Shown piece by piece: positions 52,077-64,000 of a DNA stretch of 64,000 nt (its first letter is position 1; each line of letters opens with the position of its first letter). The position numbers and the translations under genes are program-made. The DNA comes from Granulicella arctica (GTDB lineage Bacteria; Acidobacteriota; Terriglobia; Terriglobales; Acidobacteriaceae): assembly GCF_013410065.1 (NCBI RefSeq), contig NZ_JACCCW010000001.1, forward strand, positions 1,421,187-1,485,186, read 5' to 3'. Below the pieces are notes generated by a model. The model saw only the letters and a program-made list of their open reading frames with translations, ran no database searches and was not told the DNA's origin.

Positions 52077-52631
52077 TTATGCGGTGGGGAGGTTGTTGTG
52101 CTGGGCGGAGCGGATGCTCTCGGCGATGCTGGCGGCTAGGGCAGGGAGGCCGAAGAGGGCTCCGGCGGTGATGGCGGTGGACATGGCGTCGTTTGCGTAG
52201 AAGGGGATCGCGGCGATGTAGCAGGTAGCGAGTCCGGCGGCGGTGTGGGGGTAAATGGCGCTGCCGATCCAGACCATGAGGTTGCTGAGGATGAAGAAGG
52301 AGGTGGAAGAGGCGAGGATGGCTGCGCCGATGCGGATGGCGGAGGGCTTGCCGTGGAGGAGCTGATGTCCGAGGAGGCAGATGGCGGCGTACCAGGCCCA
52401 GGTGACGAGGTACTCGCTGGTGTGGAAGGGGAGGCTGTAGATGTGGGTGGTGAGGTAGTAATCGGTCGCGATGAGGGCGAGGACGGCGATGATGGTCTGC
52501 CAGCGGCTGCGGCGGGCTCCGAAGAAGAGCAGGCCTCCGCCGACCGCGGTGAAGCCGACGCTGGTGGTGTGGAAGACGGATGGGAGGATGCGACTGAGGA
52601 CTGCGAAGAGGAGAACGAGATAGGCTGCCAT
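52077..52631 (-). CDS. DUF6580-like membrane protein
   Basis: 184 residues from MAAYLVLLFAVLSRILP, with GAGG seven bases upstream. About five hydrophobic segments, with FTAVGGGLLFFGARRSRW and LIATDYYLTTHIYSLPFHTSEYLVTWAWY. The shape is like small ECF-transporter S components and DUF6580 proteins. Function unknown. Confidence 0.7.
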   Translation of the reverse strand: MAAYLVLLFAVLSRILPSVFHTTSVGFTAVGGGLLFFGARRSRWQTIIAVLALIATDYYLTTHIYSLPFHTSEYLVTWAWYAAICLLGHQLLHGKPSAIRIGAAILASSTSFFILSNLMVWIGSAIYPHTAAGLATCYIAAIPFYANDAMSTAITAGALFGLPALAASIAESIRSAQHNNLPTA

Positions 52632-52740
52632 GGGAGACCTCAATCCGGATGAAGCGGGAGCGCGTTGAAAACAGCGACCTAGTTGATTTTGCGACCTTTG
52701 GGGTGGCGGGTCAATCTATTTGGCCTATTTGGTGCGGGTT

Positions 52741-53793
52741 TCAGTGCTGGGCACGGCCGTCCATCTCCATGCGGACGACGCGGTGGTCTTGGTTGAGGAA
52801 GACGGTTCCGCTGAGGGGTGGGTGCTCGCGGCCGTGGAGGAAGGGGGTGTCGTAGAGGAAGCGGAGGTCGTGGAAGGTGACGACGGTGAGGCCGGTATAG
52901 TCGAGGTCTCCGCTGAGGCCGGCGTCGGTGACGAGGGGGTAGGAGGACCAGTCGAGGTAGGCTTCGCCGAGCCAGCTTCGTTTGGCGGCGAGGGTGGCGA
53001 GGGTGGTTTGGGGCTTGTAGAGAAGGTCGTCGGGGGCTTTGGTGAGGCGGTTGTTCCAGGTGTCGGCTTTGGCGAGTTGGTAGAAGGTGGGGGTTTCGAC
53101 GATGACGTGCCAGCGGTAGGGATTGCCTGGGTAGGGGCTGGCGAAGACGCGCTTGATGGGGGCTCCGTTGTAGTTGCGGGCGGTGGCGAGGTCGATGGCG
53201 TGGCTGTGCTCGATGGCGCGCCAGCTCCAGAGAGCAACGATGCCGATGAGAGCGGCGATGGCCCAGCCTCGGCCGCGAAAGGTTTGACGGCGCGCTCCGA
53301 CTTCGCTGTTGATGAGGTCGAAGAGATAGGGCGCGACGAGGGCGATGAGCAGGATGGCGAAGAGGACGGGCTCGAAGATGAAGACGAAGGAGCCTGCGTA
53401 CCAGTGGGGATTGAAGGGGAAGAAGGGACGGACGCCGTAGTTGTTGGTCCAGTCGAGAAGGATGTGGCTGAGCAGGGCGATGAGGCAGAAGGGATAGAGC
53501 AGGTTCCAGCGTATTGGGGCGAGGGTGGTGGTGCTGCCGCGCTTGGTGCGCCAGCGGTGTAGCAGCCAGATGGCGCCGACGATGAGGAGTGCTTCGAAGG
53601 GGAGGCCGAGGAGGGTGTGGGTCCAGCCGCGATGGTGTTGGAGGGCGGCGACGGGGCCGTCGATGGACCAGAGGGTGTCGAGATCGGGGGCTTCGGCGGC
53701 GAGGACCATGGCGAGTGTAGCGTAGGCGGCTTTGCGGTTCAGACCGGCGCGAGCGAGGACGGCTCCGGTCATGAGGTGGGTTACGGGTTCCAT
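52741..53793 (-). CDS. YdjM-type (DUF457) membrane hydrolase
   Basis: 350 residues from MEPVTHLMTGAVLARAG; a longer open frame upstream is a shadow. PVTHLMTGAVLARAGL, EAPDLDTLW and HHRGWTHTLLGLP with LLSHILLDWTNNYG give the His/Asp set of the YbcI/YdjM membrane-bound metal-dependent hydrolase family. Several membrane segments are in the first 240 residues, then a soluble C-terminal domain of ~150 residues. Substrate unknown. Confidence 0.85.
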   Translation of the reverse strand: MEPVTHLMTGAVLARAGLNRKAAYATLAMVLAAEAPDLDTLWSIDGPVAALQHHRGWTHTLLGLPFEALLIVGAIWLLHRWRTKRGSTTTLAPIRWNLLYPFCLIALLSHILLDWTNNYGVRPFFPFNPHWYAGSFVFIFEPVLFAILLIALVAPYLFDLINSEVGARRQTFRGRGWAIAALIGIVALWSWRAIEHSHAIDLATARNYNGAPIKRVFASPYPGNPYRWHVIVETPTFYQLAKADTWNNRLTKAPDDLLYKPQTTLATLAAKRSWLGEAYLDWSSYPLVTDAGLSGDLDYTGLTVVTFHDLRFLYDTPFLHGREHPPLSGTVFLNQDHRVVRMEMDGRAQH

Positions 53794-53832
53794 GGTGCCA
53801 GCATAGCGCAGGGGTACGGTTATTCTGCTGAG

Positions 53833-56357
<2,525 letters not shown>

Positions 56358-56702
56358 TGGAAGAAGGAAGTTTTCGGTTGAATGGCGGTGGGGCTTCGAT
56401 CGGCGAGGGCTAGCTCGCGCGTAGGATGTAACCCAGATAGGCACAAATATTTTTGGTTATGTAAAAGCTGCGTTGATCTCCTGCGATTGGTGTTTTGTCA
56501 TTCGGACGCGTTAATATCCGAAAAATAATGCTTGCAATTTTGCTCGCCCTCCCGTAATTTCTGTGGAACACCTTCATAAATTCCTTCTCCGGAGAGCTGA
56601 GATTCTTCTCCGGGGCACTGTCGATGCGCCTTAATGAGAACACCGTTTTACCCGGTGTCCATTCGACGAATGATCGCACTTTTTTTTCGGAGGCAATTCT
56701 CT
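56358..56702. other. Promoter region of the TonB-dependent receptor
   Basis: 345 bases, AT-rich in the middle. It contains GGAGGCAATTCTCT before the receptor ATG, and an inverted pair of CTCCGGAGA/TTCTCCGG strings near 56589-56614. A minus-strand open frame here shows no protein features. No LacI-type palindrome like the one at 2210 was seen. Confidence 0.45.
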
Positions 56703-59700
56703 ATGCCAGTTCGCTTATCAGGAAAGCTGTCTTTTGCGGCCCTGATCGCTCTTCTCTTCGCGTCTTTTGTTGCTGTTTCAGGACATGCTCAGACCTTTCG
56801 CGGTGGCATTAACGGTACTGTGACGGACAAGACCGGTGCTGCAATTGCCAACGCCAGCGTCGTCGCCGTGCAGACCGATACTGGCGTCGTGCACTCCAGC
56901 ACCAGCTCAAGCGGGGGCGAGTTTCTCTTTCAAGATCTTCCACTTGGCAACTACAGTGTGACCGCTAGTTTTAGCGGTTTTTCTACCGTAAAGACGGATA
57001 AGATTGCGGTGTCGGCGGGTGTGATCTACACGTTGCCGATTGTGCTTCAGCTTTCGAGTTCCGCTACAACGATCGAGGTGGATGCGGCCGGCGTAGCTCT
57101 TGATACGACTAGCACGGTGCAGACTACGGTGCTTGATGCGAAGGCTGTTTCGTCGCTACCTATGAATGGGCGCGACTTTACGCAGATGATAGGTTTGACG
57201 CCAGGGTACGCTGGATATACCGGTGGTGGTTATGGTTCGTTGAATGGCACCCGCGCGAACCAGATGAACTGGCAGATTGACGGTGTTGATAACAACGATC
57301 TCTGGCATAACATTCCCGCTGTCAATCAGGGTGGCGTTTCTGGTATCGCAGGTATCATTCTGCCGCTGGATGCTGTGGACCAGTTCTCAGCGCAAACGCA
57401 GGCGGGGCCTGAAGGTGGGCGCAACCCGGGCGGTACGATCAACCTCACTCTGCGCGCCGGCACGAATCAGATTCATGGCTCGGCGTACTACTTCAACCGC
57501 AATGAGTTGTTCGGTGCGAAGAGTCCGTTCTCGGATACGAAGCAGAAGGTTCGCAATTACAATGCTGGATTTTCTGTAGGCGGCCCATTTATCAAAGACA
57601 AGCTCTTTGGTTTCCTGACCTTTGAGCACCAGCGCTTTGTGATCGGCCAGTCTGGTACGGCAACTGAGCCTTCAGTCGGTTGGCAGACGCAGGCAAAGGC
57701 GATCCTTGCGATAAAGGGTGTCGCTGTCAATCCGGTGATGCAGAGTGTCCTGAACACACTTTGGGGAACGAGTGTGCTGGCGCAGGATACGGCCGGTGTT
57801 TCCGAGAACTTCCACTCCAGCGACCCCGAGTTTGGGTATAGCTGGAACGGTCTTGCCAAGGTGGACTACAAGCTGAGCGAGAAGGACAACCTCAGTGTTC
57901 ACTGGTTCGTCGGGCAGGGCAACCAGGTCGCGCCTGTTGGTTCGCAGCTGCTGTCGTACTATGAGGTCGCGCCGATCCATGTGCAGAATATTGCCATCGT
58001 CTACAACCGCGTGATCTCATCGAACATCACCAACCAAGTGTTGATGGGGGTCAACTACTTCAACCAGGTCTTCAACGACTACAACACCAACTACAACGTG
58101 CAGAGCCTTGGTTTCATTACGGGTGCACCGTTTACCAATGCGCCGAATATAACGATTGGCAACCCGTCTGGAACTCACTTCGATCCTGTCGGTCAGACGC
58201 CTCCTGAGGGTCGCAACGACATCACGGGGCACCTGACCGATCAGCTCTCCTGGGTGAAGGGCAAACATCAGATGCGCTTCGGAGGTGAGTATCGCCAGGC
58301 CCAGCTTGATGAGTTCTATCATCGGCATGCCACAGGCTCCTTTACCTTCGATGGAAGCCGACTTGGCGGAGCAGGACTTGCAGGTTCTCTGGCTGACTTT
58401 CTTGCAGGCGAAACCTCAAGTGCCTCGATTGCTATCGGCGATCCGGAGCGTCAGGTCTTCGTCAATACCTGGTTTGTAAACGCTGGAGATAACTGGCAGT
58501 TGAGCCCGAAGCTCAACGTCAACTACGGTGCCCGCTATGACTATGAGGGACCACTTCACAACCAGTATCAGAATATGTCGATCTTCCGTCCGGCCCTGAC
58601 TGCTTCGAACGGTCTTGCCTTCCAGGGTAAGGATATCGATTCTCTCTATAAGCGTTATTACAAGAGCGCCAGCCCGCGTGTTGGTGCCAGTTATGCAGTT
58701 GATCAGAATACGGTTTTGCGTGTGGGCTTTGGTCTCTACGTCGACACTCCGAACCTTAATCCATTTTTGGATAACCGTCCTGGCAATTCTGCACCGAATG
58801 GTGTCGAGGGCAATCCCGGCGGATCAAGCCCCGTGTATAACGTTGCACCCATACTGGGATCAAAAAGCACTATTCAGCAGGGCGCTGCCATCTTCCCATC
58901 TTCCCAAAGTTATCCCTGCGCGGCAGCTTCTACTTGCGGCGTATTCTCGATCAGCCCGAACTTCCGTCCATCGTATAACTACAACTTCAGCTTCAACGCC
59001 GAGCATACGATCACCTCGAACATCATCGCGCAGCTTGGATATGTAGGAAGCGAGGGACGACGTCTCCTGAGCCTGCTCGATATCAACCAGGCTGTTCCAA
59101 ACAACTACGCGGCCATCGCAGACCCGCTTGCTCAGCAGGAGAGCCGCCCCTACTTCTCGACCTACCCGCAGTACAGCAACATTAATGAGATCCAGAGCGC
59201 GGGTACGTCAAACTACAACTCGCTACAGGCACAGATTCGTATCCAAAATTGGCGCGGTCTCTCGGCCTCGGCAGTTTATACGTGGAGCCATACTCTGGAT
59301 GAGGTGACGGCGTATCGCGGTTCTCTTCCGCAGGACAATCTTAACTTCAAGGGTGACTATAGCAACTCGGACTTCGATACCCGCAACACATTCGTCAGCT
59401 TCTTTAGCTATCAGGTCCCAGGCTCTCAGCACTTGCGTCTGCTCACGAATGGCTGGCAGGCCAACTCGTTGCTTAGCTTCCACGGAGGTCAACCCTTTAC
59501 GGTCCACGCGTCGGGTGACGTCAGCGGAACGAGCGAAGGGAATGATCGTGCGGTCCAGATCGGTCCGGTTCGCAAGGGTTACCAGGGCCAGAAGCCAGGA
59601 GTCAATTGGCTAGATCCATTAGCTTTTGCGGATCCGGCTCTCGGCAGCTTCGGGACCACGCGCAGGAATGGCTACTATGGACCTGGATACTCCGATGTGG

Positions 59701-59915
59701 ACTTCTCGGTCTTCAAGGATACGAAGATCAAAGAGCGTGTGACCGTGCAGTTACGGGCTGAGATGTTCAACCTCTTCAACCGTGTGAACTATGCTCCTCC
59801 AGGTGGCAGCAGCGGTTTCGCTCTCAACGATACGATTGGTGACTATAACGGAGCCCCTGGTATCGGAGCTGGTGAGGCCTTCAACACGCAATTTGCGGCG
59901 AAGGTGATCTTCTAA
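56703..59915 (+). CDS. TonB-dependent receptor with CarboxypepD_reg-like domain
   Basis: 1070 residues. Signal peptide to residue ~30 (SGHAQ), then an Ig-like regulatory domain (GGINGTVTDKTGAAIANASVVAV ... TIEVDA), a plug domain with LPMNGRDFTQMIGLTPG and IDGVDNNDLW, and a long beta-barrel ending in FAAKVIF with terminal Phe. This is the Oar-like receptor class of Acidobacteriota, likely importing oligosaccharides or other large ligands with TonB energy. GGAGG precedes the ATG. Neighbouring glycosidases suggest a glycan ligand. Confidence 0.93.
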   Translation: MPVRLSGKLSFAALIALLFASFVAVSGHAQTFRGGINGTVTDKTGAAIANASVVAVQTDTGVVHSSTSSSGGEFLFQDLPLGNYSVTASFSGFSTVKTDKIAVSAGVIYTLPIVLQLSSSATTIEVDAAGVALDTTSTVQTTVLDAKAVSSLPMNGRDFTQMIGLTPGYAGYTGGGYGSLNGTRANQMNWQIDGVDNNDLWHNIPAVNQGGVSGIAGIILPLDAVDQFSAQTQAGPEGGRNPGGTINLTLRAGTNQIHGSAYYFNRNELFGAKSPFSDTKQKVRNYNAGFSVGGPFIKDKLFGFLTFEHQRFVIGQSGTATEPSVGWQTQAKAILAIKGVAVNPVMQSVLNTLWGTSVLAQDTAGVSENFHSSDPEFGYSWNGLAKVDYKLSEKDNLSVHWFVGQGNQVAPVGSQLLSYYEVAPIHVQNIAIVYNRVISSNITNQVLMGVNYFNQVFNDYNTNYNVQSLGFITGAPFTNAPNITIGNPSGTHFDPVGQTPPEGRNDITGHLTDQLSWVKGKHQMRFGGEYRQAQLDEFYHRHATGSFTFDGSRLGGAGLAGSLADFLAGETSSASIAIGDPERQVFVNTWFVNAGDNWQLSPKLNVNYGARYDYEGPLHNQYQNMSIFRPALTASNGLAFQGKDIDSLYKRYYKSASPRVGASYAVDQNTVLRVGFGLYVDTPNLNPFLDNRPGNSAPNGVEGNPGGSSPVYNVAPILGSKSTIQQGAAIFPSSQSYPCAAASTCGVFSISPNFRPSYNYNFSFNAEHTITSNIIAQLGYVGSEGRRLLSLLDINQAVPNNYAAIADPLAQQESRPYFSTYPQYSNINEIQSAGTSNYNSLQAQIRIQNWRGLSASAVYTWSHTLDEVTAYRGSLPQDNLNFKGDYSNSDFDTRNTFVSFFSYQVPGSQHLRLLTNGWQANSLLSFHGGQPFTVHASGDVSGTSEGNDRAVQIGPVRKGYQGQKPGVNWLDPLAFADPALGSFGTTRRNGYYGPGYSDVDFSVFKDTKIKERVTVQLRAEMFNLFNRVNYAPPGGSSGFALNDTIGDYNGAPGIGAGEAFNTQFAAKVIF

Positions 59916-59940
59916 AGCCTTTGTTGCATGGAACTGGAAT

Positions 59941-59974
59941 GGCCTCTCGGCTGACGAGGGGCCATTTTTTTTTG
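59941..59974 (+). terminator. Rho-independent terminator
   Basis: GGCCTCTCG pairs with CGAGGGGCC (one G-T) around GCTGA, followed by nine T residues. It ends the receptor transcript. Confidence 0.93.
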
Positions 59975-59978
59975 GCGT

Positions 59979-61310
59979 TTAGGTGGAGTGGAAGCCGACG
60001 CGTTGCATGGCTGTGGTTGCTTCGGGGTTTTGCATGAAGGTCTTCCAGACGAAGCTGGAACGGAGGTTTTCGGCCATGAGGAGGCCGATGCCGATGTCGA
60101 TGCCGAGGACGTCGGGGTCGTACCAGTTCAGTTGGGGGTGCATGCAGTCGCAGAAGCCGTAGCGGCCCCAGGCGTCGTCGCCGTAGGTCTCCTTGAGCGA
60201 TAGGAGGACTTGTAGGCAGTCGGCGGGCAGGAAGGGGAGTGAGCCTGCTGGCGCGCAGGGGACGACGGAGCCGTTGACGGGGCCGATGAGCGGCGGTCCT
60301 CCCCAGGCGGTGTAGCCGTGCTCCCAGTCGGATGCGGTGATGCCCCAGAAGTCGGCGGTGTAGCCGCGGTTGAGGCTGAGGCAGAAGGCTTTGTGCGCCT
60401 CGGTGGCGAGGACGGAGTTGCGGAAGTAGTCGGCGTAGGCGTCGCGTTTGCCCTGGAAGTCGAACCAGGCGTGCGAGTACTGATGGACGAAGAGTGGGTC
60501 AGAGTCGCTGATGTAGACGTAGGGGCCGTAGTCGGTGCGGGGGCGGCTGAAGTTCTTCCAGAAGCTGGGGTCGATTCCGTGTGTGGGGGAGCCGATGGCG
60601 AGGAGGTAGAGCATCATGAGCTCGCAGTAGTGGTCCCAGCGGGTGGTGATGAAGCCGGAGGATGGGTGCCAGCCCATGCTGAAGGTGAGGCCGCCGTTCA
60701 GCATCCATGGCCATTCGATGCGCTGGTAGAGCTGGGTGGCGAGGTCGTGGATTTTGGGGTCGTCGAAGTAGGCGCGGCAGGTGAGGATGCCGCAGAGGAG
60801 GATCGAGGTGTCGATGGAGGAGACCTCGCTGAACTCGAAGGCTTTGCCGGTCTTCGAGTCGTTGTAGTGCGAGAAGAAGCCGTGCTGGTGCTCCATCTTG
60901 TTGAGGTGGAAGTCGAGGGTGGCGAGGACGCGGGCGCGGATGTCGACGAAGGGGAGGTAGCCGCGCTTGTCGGCGATGCAGAGGCCGGTGAGACCGAAGC
61001 CGGTTGCGGCGATGCTGGCGATGCGGCGGGGGTCGAGTGTGCCGGTGGTTTTATTGACGGCGCGGTCGAGGACTTGTCCCGTTTTCGGGTCTGCCTGTTC
61101 GTAGAAGTAGAGGCAGGCGGCGCGCTCCAGGTCGTTGAGGAAGACCTCTTCTTCGATGCTTAAGGGGTAGTCGTTGCGCTGGTCTTGCGCGGATGTGTCC
61201 TGTGCCCAGCCGATGCGTGGGGCGGAGAGCGTTGCGGCCATGGCGCCAGCCAGCATCTTTGTTGCTCCTCGACGGCTGATGCGGGTCGAACTGGGTCGGA
61301 TCGCGCTCAT
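59979..61310 (-). CDS. Glucoamylase-like GH144-type enzyme, Tat-exported
   Basis: 443 residues. The N-terminus STRISRRGATKMLAGAMAATLSAP is a twin-arginine signal. DLERAACLYFYEQADPKTGQVLDR, SIASIAATGFGLTGLCIADKRGY, SSIDTSILLCG and WDHYCELMMLYLLAIGSPTH are typical of the glucoamylase-like (PF10091) fold, used by GH144 endo-beta-1,2-glucanases. Cyclic beta-1,2-glucan or a related glucan is a likely substrate. Convergent with the TonB-dependent receptor. Confidence 0.88.
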   Translation of the reverse strand: MSAIRPSSTRISRRGATKMLAGAMAATLSAPRIGWAQDTSAQDQRNDYPLSIEEEVFLNDLERAACLYFYEQADPKTGQVLDRAVNKTTGTLDPRRIASIAATGFGLTGLCIADKRGYLPFVDIRARVLATLDFHLNKMEHQHGFFSHYNDSKTGKAFEFSEVSSIDTSILLCGILTCRAYFDDPKIHDLATQLYQRIEWPWMLNGGLTFSMGWHPSSGFITTRWDHYCELMMLYLLAIGSPTHGIDPSFWKNFSRPRTDYGPYVYISDSDPLFVHQYSHAWFDFQGKRDAYADYFRNSVLATEAHKAFCLSLNRGYTADFWGITASDWEHGYTAWGGPPLIGPVNGSVVPCAPAGSLPFLPADCLQVLLSLKETYGDDAWGRYGFCDCMHPQLNWYDPDVLGIDIGIGLLMAENLRSSFVWKTFMQNPEATTAMQRVGFHST

Positions 61311-61409
61311 TCCACTCTTATGATGCCTGCGTGGCGGTTGAGGAGAAAAGCGGTTTAAGGGTGGCGGCGCACCGCTGCAAGAGAATTGGCAGTGCGCCTC
61401 CCTATGGGG

Positions 61410-63674
61410 TTATTTCGTTGCGGTCTCATTTGGGACTTTTTCGAGGACGTACAGGGCGCTGTCGTAGTCTCCATGCAGGGTTAGATCGATGCCGTGATGC
61501 ATCAGGTAGGCGCCGCTGAGGGTCCCTGAATCGATGAGGGAGCCGAGGGATGTGGAGGCCTCTTTGCTGCTTGGGGTTTCGATGACGCGGATGCGGTAAA
61601 CGGCTTGTTCATCCAGCCCGAGTACATGGAGTGGAGCGACGCTGCTGCCTAACTGCTGCGAATGAAGGAAGGCGAAGACTGCCGCTTGCTTGCCGTCCTC
61701 GGCGACGTATTCGTTTGCGATGAAGTCGTTGTCGGTTGCCGGGGTGAGGCGATAGAGGAGGCCGGTTTGTACGGTTTCGCGGATTTCTTTGTAGGAAGCT
61801 ACGAATTGCTTCGACTCTGACAGTTCGGCTTCGCTGAATTTATTGAGGTTTGAGCCTACTGCGAGTGAGCCCTGCATAGCTACGAGGAAACGGTATTGCA
61901 GGGAGACGCTGCGGCCGTTCATGTTCGGGACGTCCGTGACCCAGGCCATCATGATGTGCGGCGTGTAGGCGTAGGTGAAGCCGCGTTGAATGCGAAGGCG
62001 GTCGAAGGCTTCGGTGTTATCCGAGGGCCAGACTTCGTCGGTGCGCTGGAGGATGCCGAGATCGACACGGCCACCGCCGCCTGAGCAGGTCTCGATCTCG
62101 AGGCCTGGGTGCTTCTGGCGCAGACGATCGATGATCTCGTAGTAGTTTTTGGTGAATTGTACCCATATCTTTTTTTGCTGATCGACGGGGACTTCGGGCC
62201 AGCCGGGTTCGCTGAAGTTGCGGTTGTAGTCCCACTTGAGGAAGGCGATTTTGTTGTTGGTTACGAGGTCGTCGAGCCAGTGGAAGGTGTATTCCTTTAC
62301 GTCTTCGCGGGCCAGATTCAGTAGGAGCTGGTTGCGGCCTTCGGTGTGTGGGCGACCGTCGAAGTGCATGGCCCAGTCAGGGTGCTTGCGGTAGAGATCG
62401 CTGTCGGGGTTCACCATCTCGGGCTCGACCCAGAGGCCGAAGCTCATGCCGAGGCCGTTGACGTAGCTGATGAGAGACCCGAGGCCGTGCGGGAATTTCT
62501 GTGGGTTGACGTACCAGTCGCCTAGTCCGGCGTGGTCGCCGTTGCGCTTGCCGAACCAACCGTCGTCCATGACGAAGCGTTCGATGCCCATGGCTGCGGC
62601 TTTATCGGCGAGGGACTTCTGGCCCTGTTCATCGACGGAGAACTCGGTTGCCTCCCAGGAGTTGTAGAGGATGGGGCGGGTCTTGAGGCCGGAGCTATCG
62701 GGGAGGATCTTTGTGCGTTCGAAGCGGTGCATCAGGCGCGATGCCTCACCGATGCCCTTGCCGGTGTATCCGGCGTAGAAGGCGGGGGTGTCGAGGGATT
62801 GGCCTGCTGCGAGGGTGTAGCCGAAGTCGAATGGATTGTAGCCGCCGGTGACGCGGACGCGATGCTCGGGTGTTTCTTCTATGCTGATGCGCCAGTTGCC
62901 GCTCCATGCGAGTGCGCCGAAGAAGACGTCGCCGTGCTCCTGATCGTTGCTGCCTTGTTGATCGAGGGCGAACCATGGATTGGCCTGGTGGCTGGTGCTG
63001 CCGCGGCGGCTTTCGAGGACCTCGGTCATGCCGGGGTTGACGGGCTGCTCCTGGAGCTGCCACTCACCTGCCCAGCGGCCGGTGAGCGAGCGGAGGCGGT
63101 AGTTGTCTGACTTGGGGAGGGTCCAGGTTGCGGCTTGCGCGCTTTCGATGAGGATGGGAGTTTTGCCGCGATTCTCAATGGTTGACTGGCGTTTGATGAT
63201 GCCTGTCTCGGGGTAGACCTCGTATTGAAGGGCGACGTAGATGGGGCGGGAGATGTCTTTGAGGGTGACGGTGAGGGTGTTGCCGGCGATTTTGTGGCTG
63301 TCGTAGTGCAGGACGAGGTCACGATTTCCGTCGGGCCAGGTGACCTTCAGGGCTGGTTCGGAGAAGAGGCCCGCGCCCCAACCGGCGTACTCCTGTGGGG
63401 TGGTGGTGGTGGTGAGATCGAAGGATGCCCAATCTCCCTCGGGCTTCGGGGTTTTGAAGTCTGCGTCGCGGGTTACGCTTCCTCCCCAGTAGACGTGCTG
63501 GAGCTCACCGCGCTGGTTGATGCCGAAGACGTAGGAGGCAGGGCCGGCTTCGAGCACGAATAGCTTCTTGTCTTCAAGGTAGCGGATCGACTGCGAACGG
63601 GCACTTTGTGCGATCAACAGAACAGGGCAAAGGAGGAGGAGGGGCAGAAGACGGTTCAGTCGGGCGAGGCGCAC
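61410..63674 (-). CDS. GH36 alpha-galactosidase, secreted
   Basis: 754 residues from GTG with GGAGA six bases upstream, which gives a short basic N-terminus and hydrophobic core (LLPLLLLCPVLLIAQSARS); the frame is open further upstream. The nucleophile Asp is in FLKWDYNRNF, the acid/base Asp in WPSDNTEAFDR, and the cofactor-like ERFVMDDGWFG and GLWVEPEMVNPDS are GH36 hallmarks. It removes terminal alpha-galactose from oligosaccharides. Likely part of the same glycan-use set as the two neighbours. Confidence 0.94.
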   Translation of the reverse strand: MRLARLNRLLPLLLLCPVLLIAQSARSQSIRYLEDKKLFVLEAGPASYVFGINQRGELQHVYWGGSVTRDADFKTPKPEGDWASFDLTTTTTPQEYAGWGAGLFSEPALKVTWPDGNRDLVLHYDSHKIAGNTLTVTLKDISRPIYVALQYEVYPETGIIKRQSTIENRGKTPILIESAQAATWTLPKSDNYRLRSLTGRWAGEWQLQEQPVNPGMTEVLESRRGSTSHQANPWFALDQQGSNDQEHGDVFFGALAWSGNWRISIEETPEHRVRVTGGYNPFDFGYTLAAGQSLDTPAFYAGYTGKGIGEASRLMHRFERTKILPDSSGLKTRPILYNSWEATEFSVDEQGQKSLADKAAAMGIERFVMDDGWFGKRNGDHAGLGDWYVNPQKFPHGLGSLISYVNGLGMSFGLWVEPEMVNPDSDLYRKHPDWAMHFDGRPHTEGRNQLLLNLAREDVKEYTFHWLDDLVTNNKIAFLKWDYNRNFSEPGWPEVPVDQQKKIWVQFTKNYYEIIDRLRQKHPGLEIETCSGGGGRVDLGILQRTDEVWPSDNTEAFDRLRIQRGFTYAYTPHIMMAWVTDVPNMNGRSVSLQYRFLVAMQGSLAVGSNLNKFSEAELSESKQFVASYKEIRETVQTGLLYRLTPATDNDFIANEYVAEDGKQAAVFAFLHSQQLGSSVAPLHVLGLDEQAVYRIRVIETPSSKEASTSLGSLIDSGTLSGAYLMHHGIDLTLHGDYDSALYVLEKVPNETATK

Positions 63675-63740
63675 AGAGGTTCTCCAGTCGGTAGCGATTG
63701 GGGTACGGTGCCGCTTGTAGCGGCGGATACATTTCATCGC

Positions 63741-63753
63741 AACAGTAACTGTT
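63741..63753. promoter_or_regulatory. Short palindrome upstream of GH36 gene
   Basis: AACAGTAACTGTT has perfect 6-base arms about 67 bases upstream of the GH36 start. Possible operator; the binding protein is unknown. Confidence 0.3.
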
Positions 63754-63872
63754 CCGCCGGAGGTTCGCAAATGCGGGCGATTCGGTTTGTGGGCGGCTAG
63801 CATTCTGCGGGGCGACGCTCTGATTTCTGATTGGCTATGATGAGGTTTGTTTGTGTGACTGTTGAGGGGCTT

Positions 63873-64000
63873 ATGGATTTGCCGGGACGATTTGAACCTG
63901 AGGATGTTGCAGAACCGATTGCGCTCTTTCGCCGGTGGCTTGATGATGCGGCGCAGACGGAGCCGAATGATGCGAATGCGATGTCGCTGGCGACAGCTAC
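63873..64000 (+). CDS. pdxH: Pyridoxamine 5'-phosphate oxidase, 5' fragment
   Basis: About 43 residues are visible before the window ends. EPIALFRRWLDDAAQTEPNDANAMSLATAT matches the PdxH N-terminus, where the motif F-x2-W-x4-A and P-N-A-M-x-L-A-T is conserved. It makes pyridoxal phosphate, the cofactor of IscS and Kbl. GAGGGG precedes this ATG; an in-frame ATG at 63840 is also possible. Confidence 0.85.
   Translation, partial: MDLPGRFEPEDVAEPIALFRRWLDDAAQTEPNDANAMSLATA

Noticed and set aside
56410..56679. 89-codon minus-strand open frame upstream of the TonB-dependent receptor
   Set aside because: No ribosome site, signal or motif; overlaps the receptor's promoter region in AT-rich DNA.

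Overview
The window is a 64 kb piece of a GC-rich bacterial chromosome. It most likely comes from Acidobacteriota, class Terriglobia (the Edaphobacter/Granulicella/Terriglobus group). This is an inference from gene families, not from a marker gene. The supporting families are a PadR regulator paired with an acidobacterial duplicated orphan permease, a VWFA-related secreted protein, a TonB-dependent receptor with an N-terminal carboxypeptidase-regulatory-like domain, many secreted glycosidases, and short intergenic repeats.

Layout. 0-4 kb: two secreted glycosidases (GH38, partial; GH1) behind a LacI-type operator-like palindrome. 4-15.4 kb: mixed housekeeping genes, namely a secreted alpha/beta hydrolase, Rel/SpoT, an EF-P paralogue of the EfpL/YeiP type, an AraC regulator, prolyl oligopeptidase, a VWFA protein, RidA, MsrB and L28. 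15.4-19.9 kb: a segment flanked by a decayed 3' part of tRNA-Val and the intact tRNA-Val(GAC), both on the minus strand. It carries a translationally coupled membrane protein/alpha-beta hydrolase pair and a DUF3857-transglutaminase protein, and looks like an old genomic island. 20-29.3 kb: a phosphatidyltransferase, then a full ISC iron-sulfur operon (Rrf2 regulator, IscS, IscU, A-type carrier, HscB, HscA, ferredoxin, IscX). The operon is interspersed with HicAB, a tautomerase and two small membrane proteins. 29.5-37 kb: MurJ, a MerR regulator, and the pyrimidine genes pyrR, pyrB and pyrC with a thioredoxin-like gene inserted. 37-43.4 kb: small enzymes, a TOBE regulator, Kbl, a lone AAA ATPase and a lipoprotein. 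43.4 kb: two tandem parS sites at the 3' end of miaA. 44-56.4 kb: a PadR/permease pair, TonB-like protein, MogA, DedA, a thioredoxin-like protein next to a cysteine-rich secreted peptide, membrane proteins and LigA. 56.7-64 kb: a TonB-dependent receptor, GH144-type and GH36 glycosidases, and the start of pdxH.

The most informative large-scale signal is strand composition. Left of about 43.4 kb the + strand is C-rich in both + and - strand housekeeping genes; to the right it is G-rich. The sign change coincides with the tandem parS sites, which is the arrangement expected close to a replication origin. No dnaA, parA or parB lies in the window. Genes lacking this bias (15.7-19.4 kb, HicAB, 27.9 kb, 34.1 kb, 41.0 kb, 45-48 kb) are candidates for recent arrival.

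Three short intergenic repeat families are present. One (about 30-70 bp, containing TGTCATCCTGAGC and GAAGGACCTGC) occurs at least eight times.
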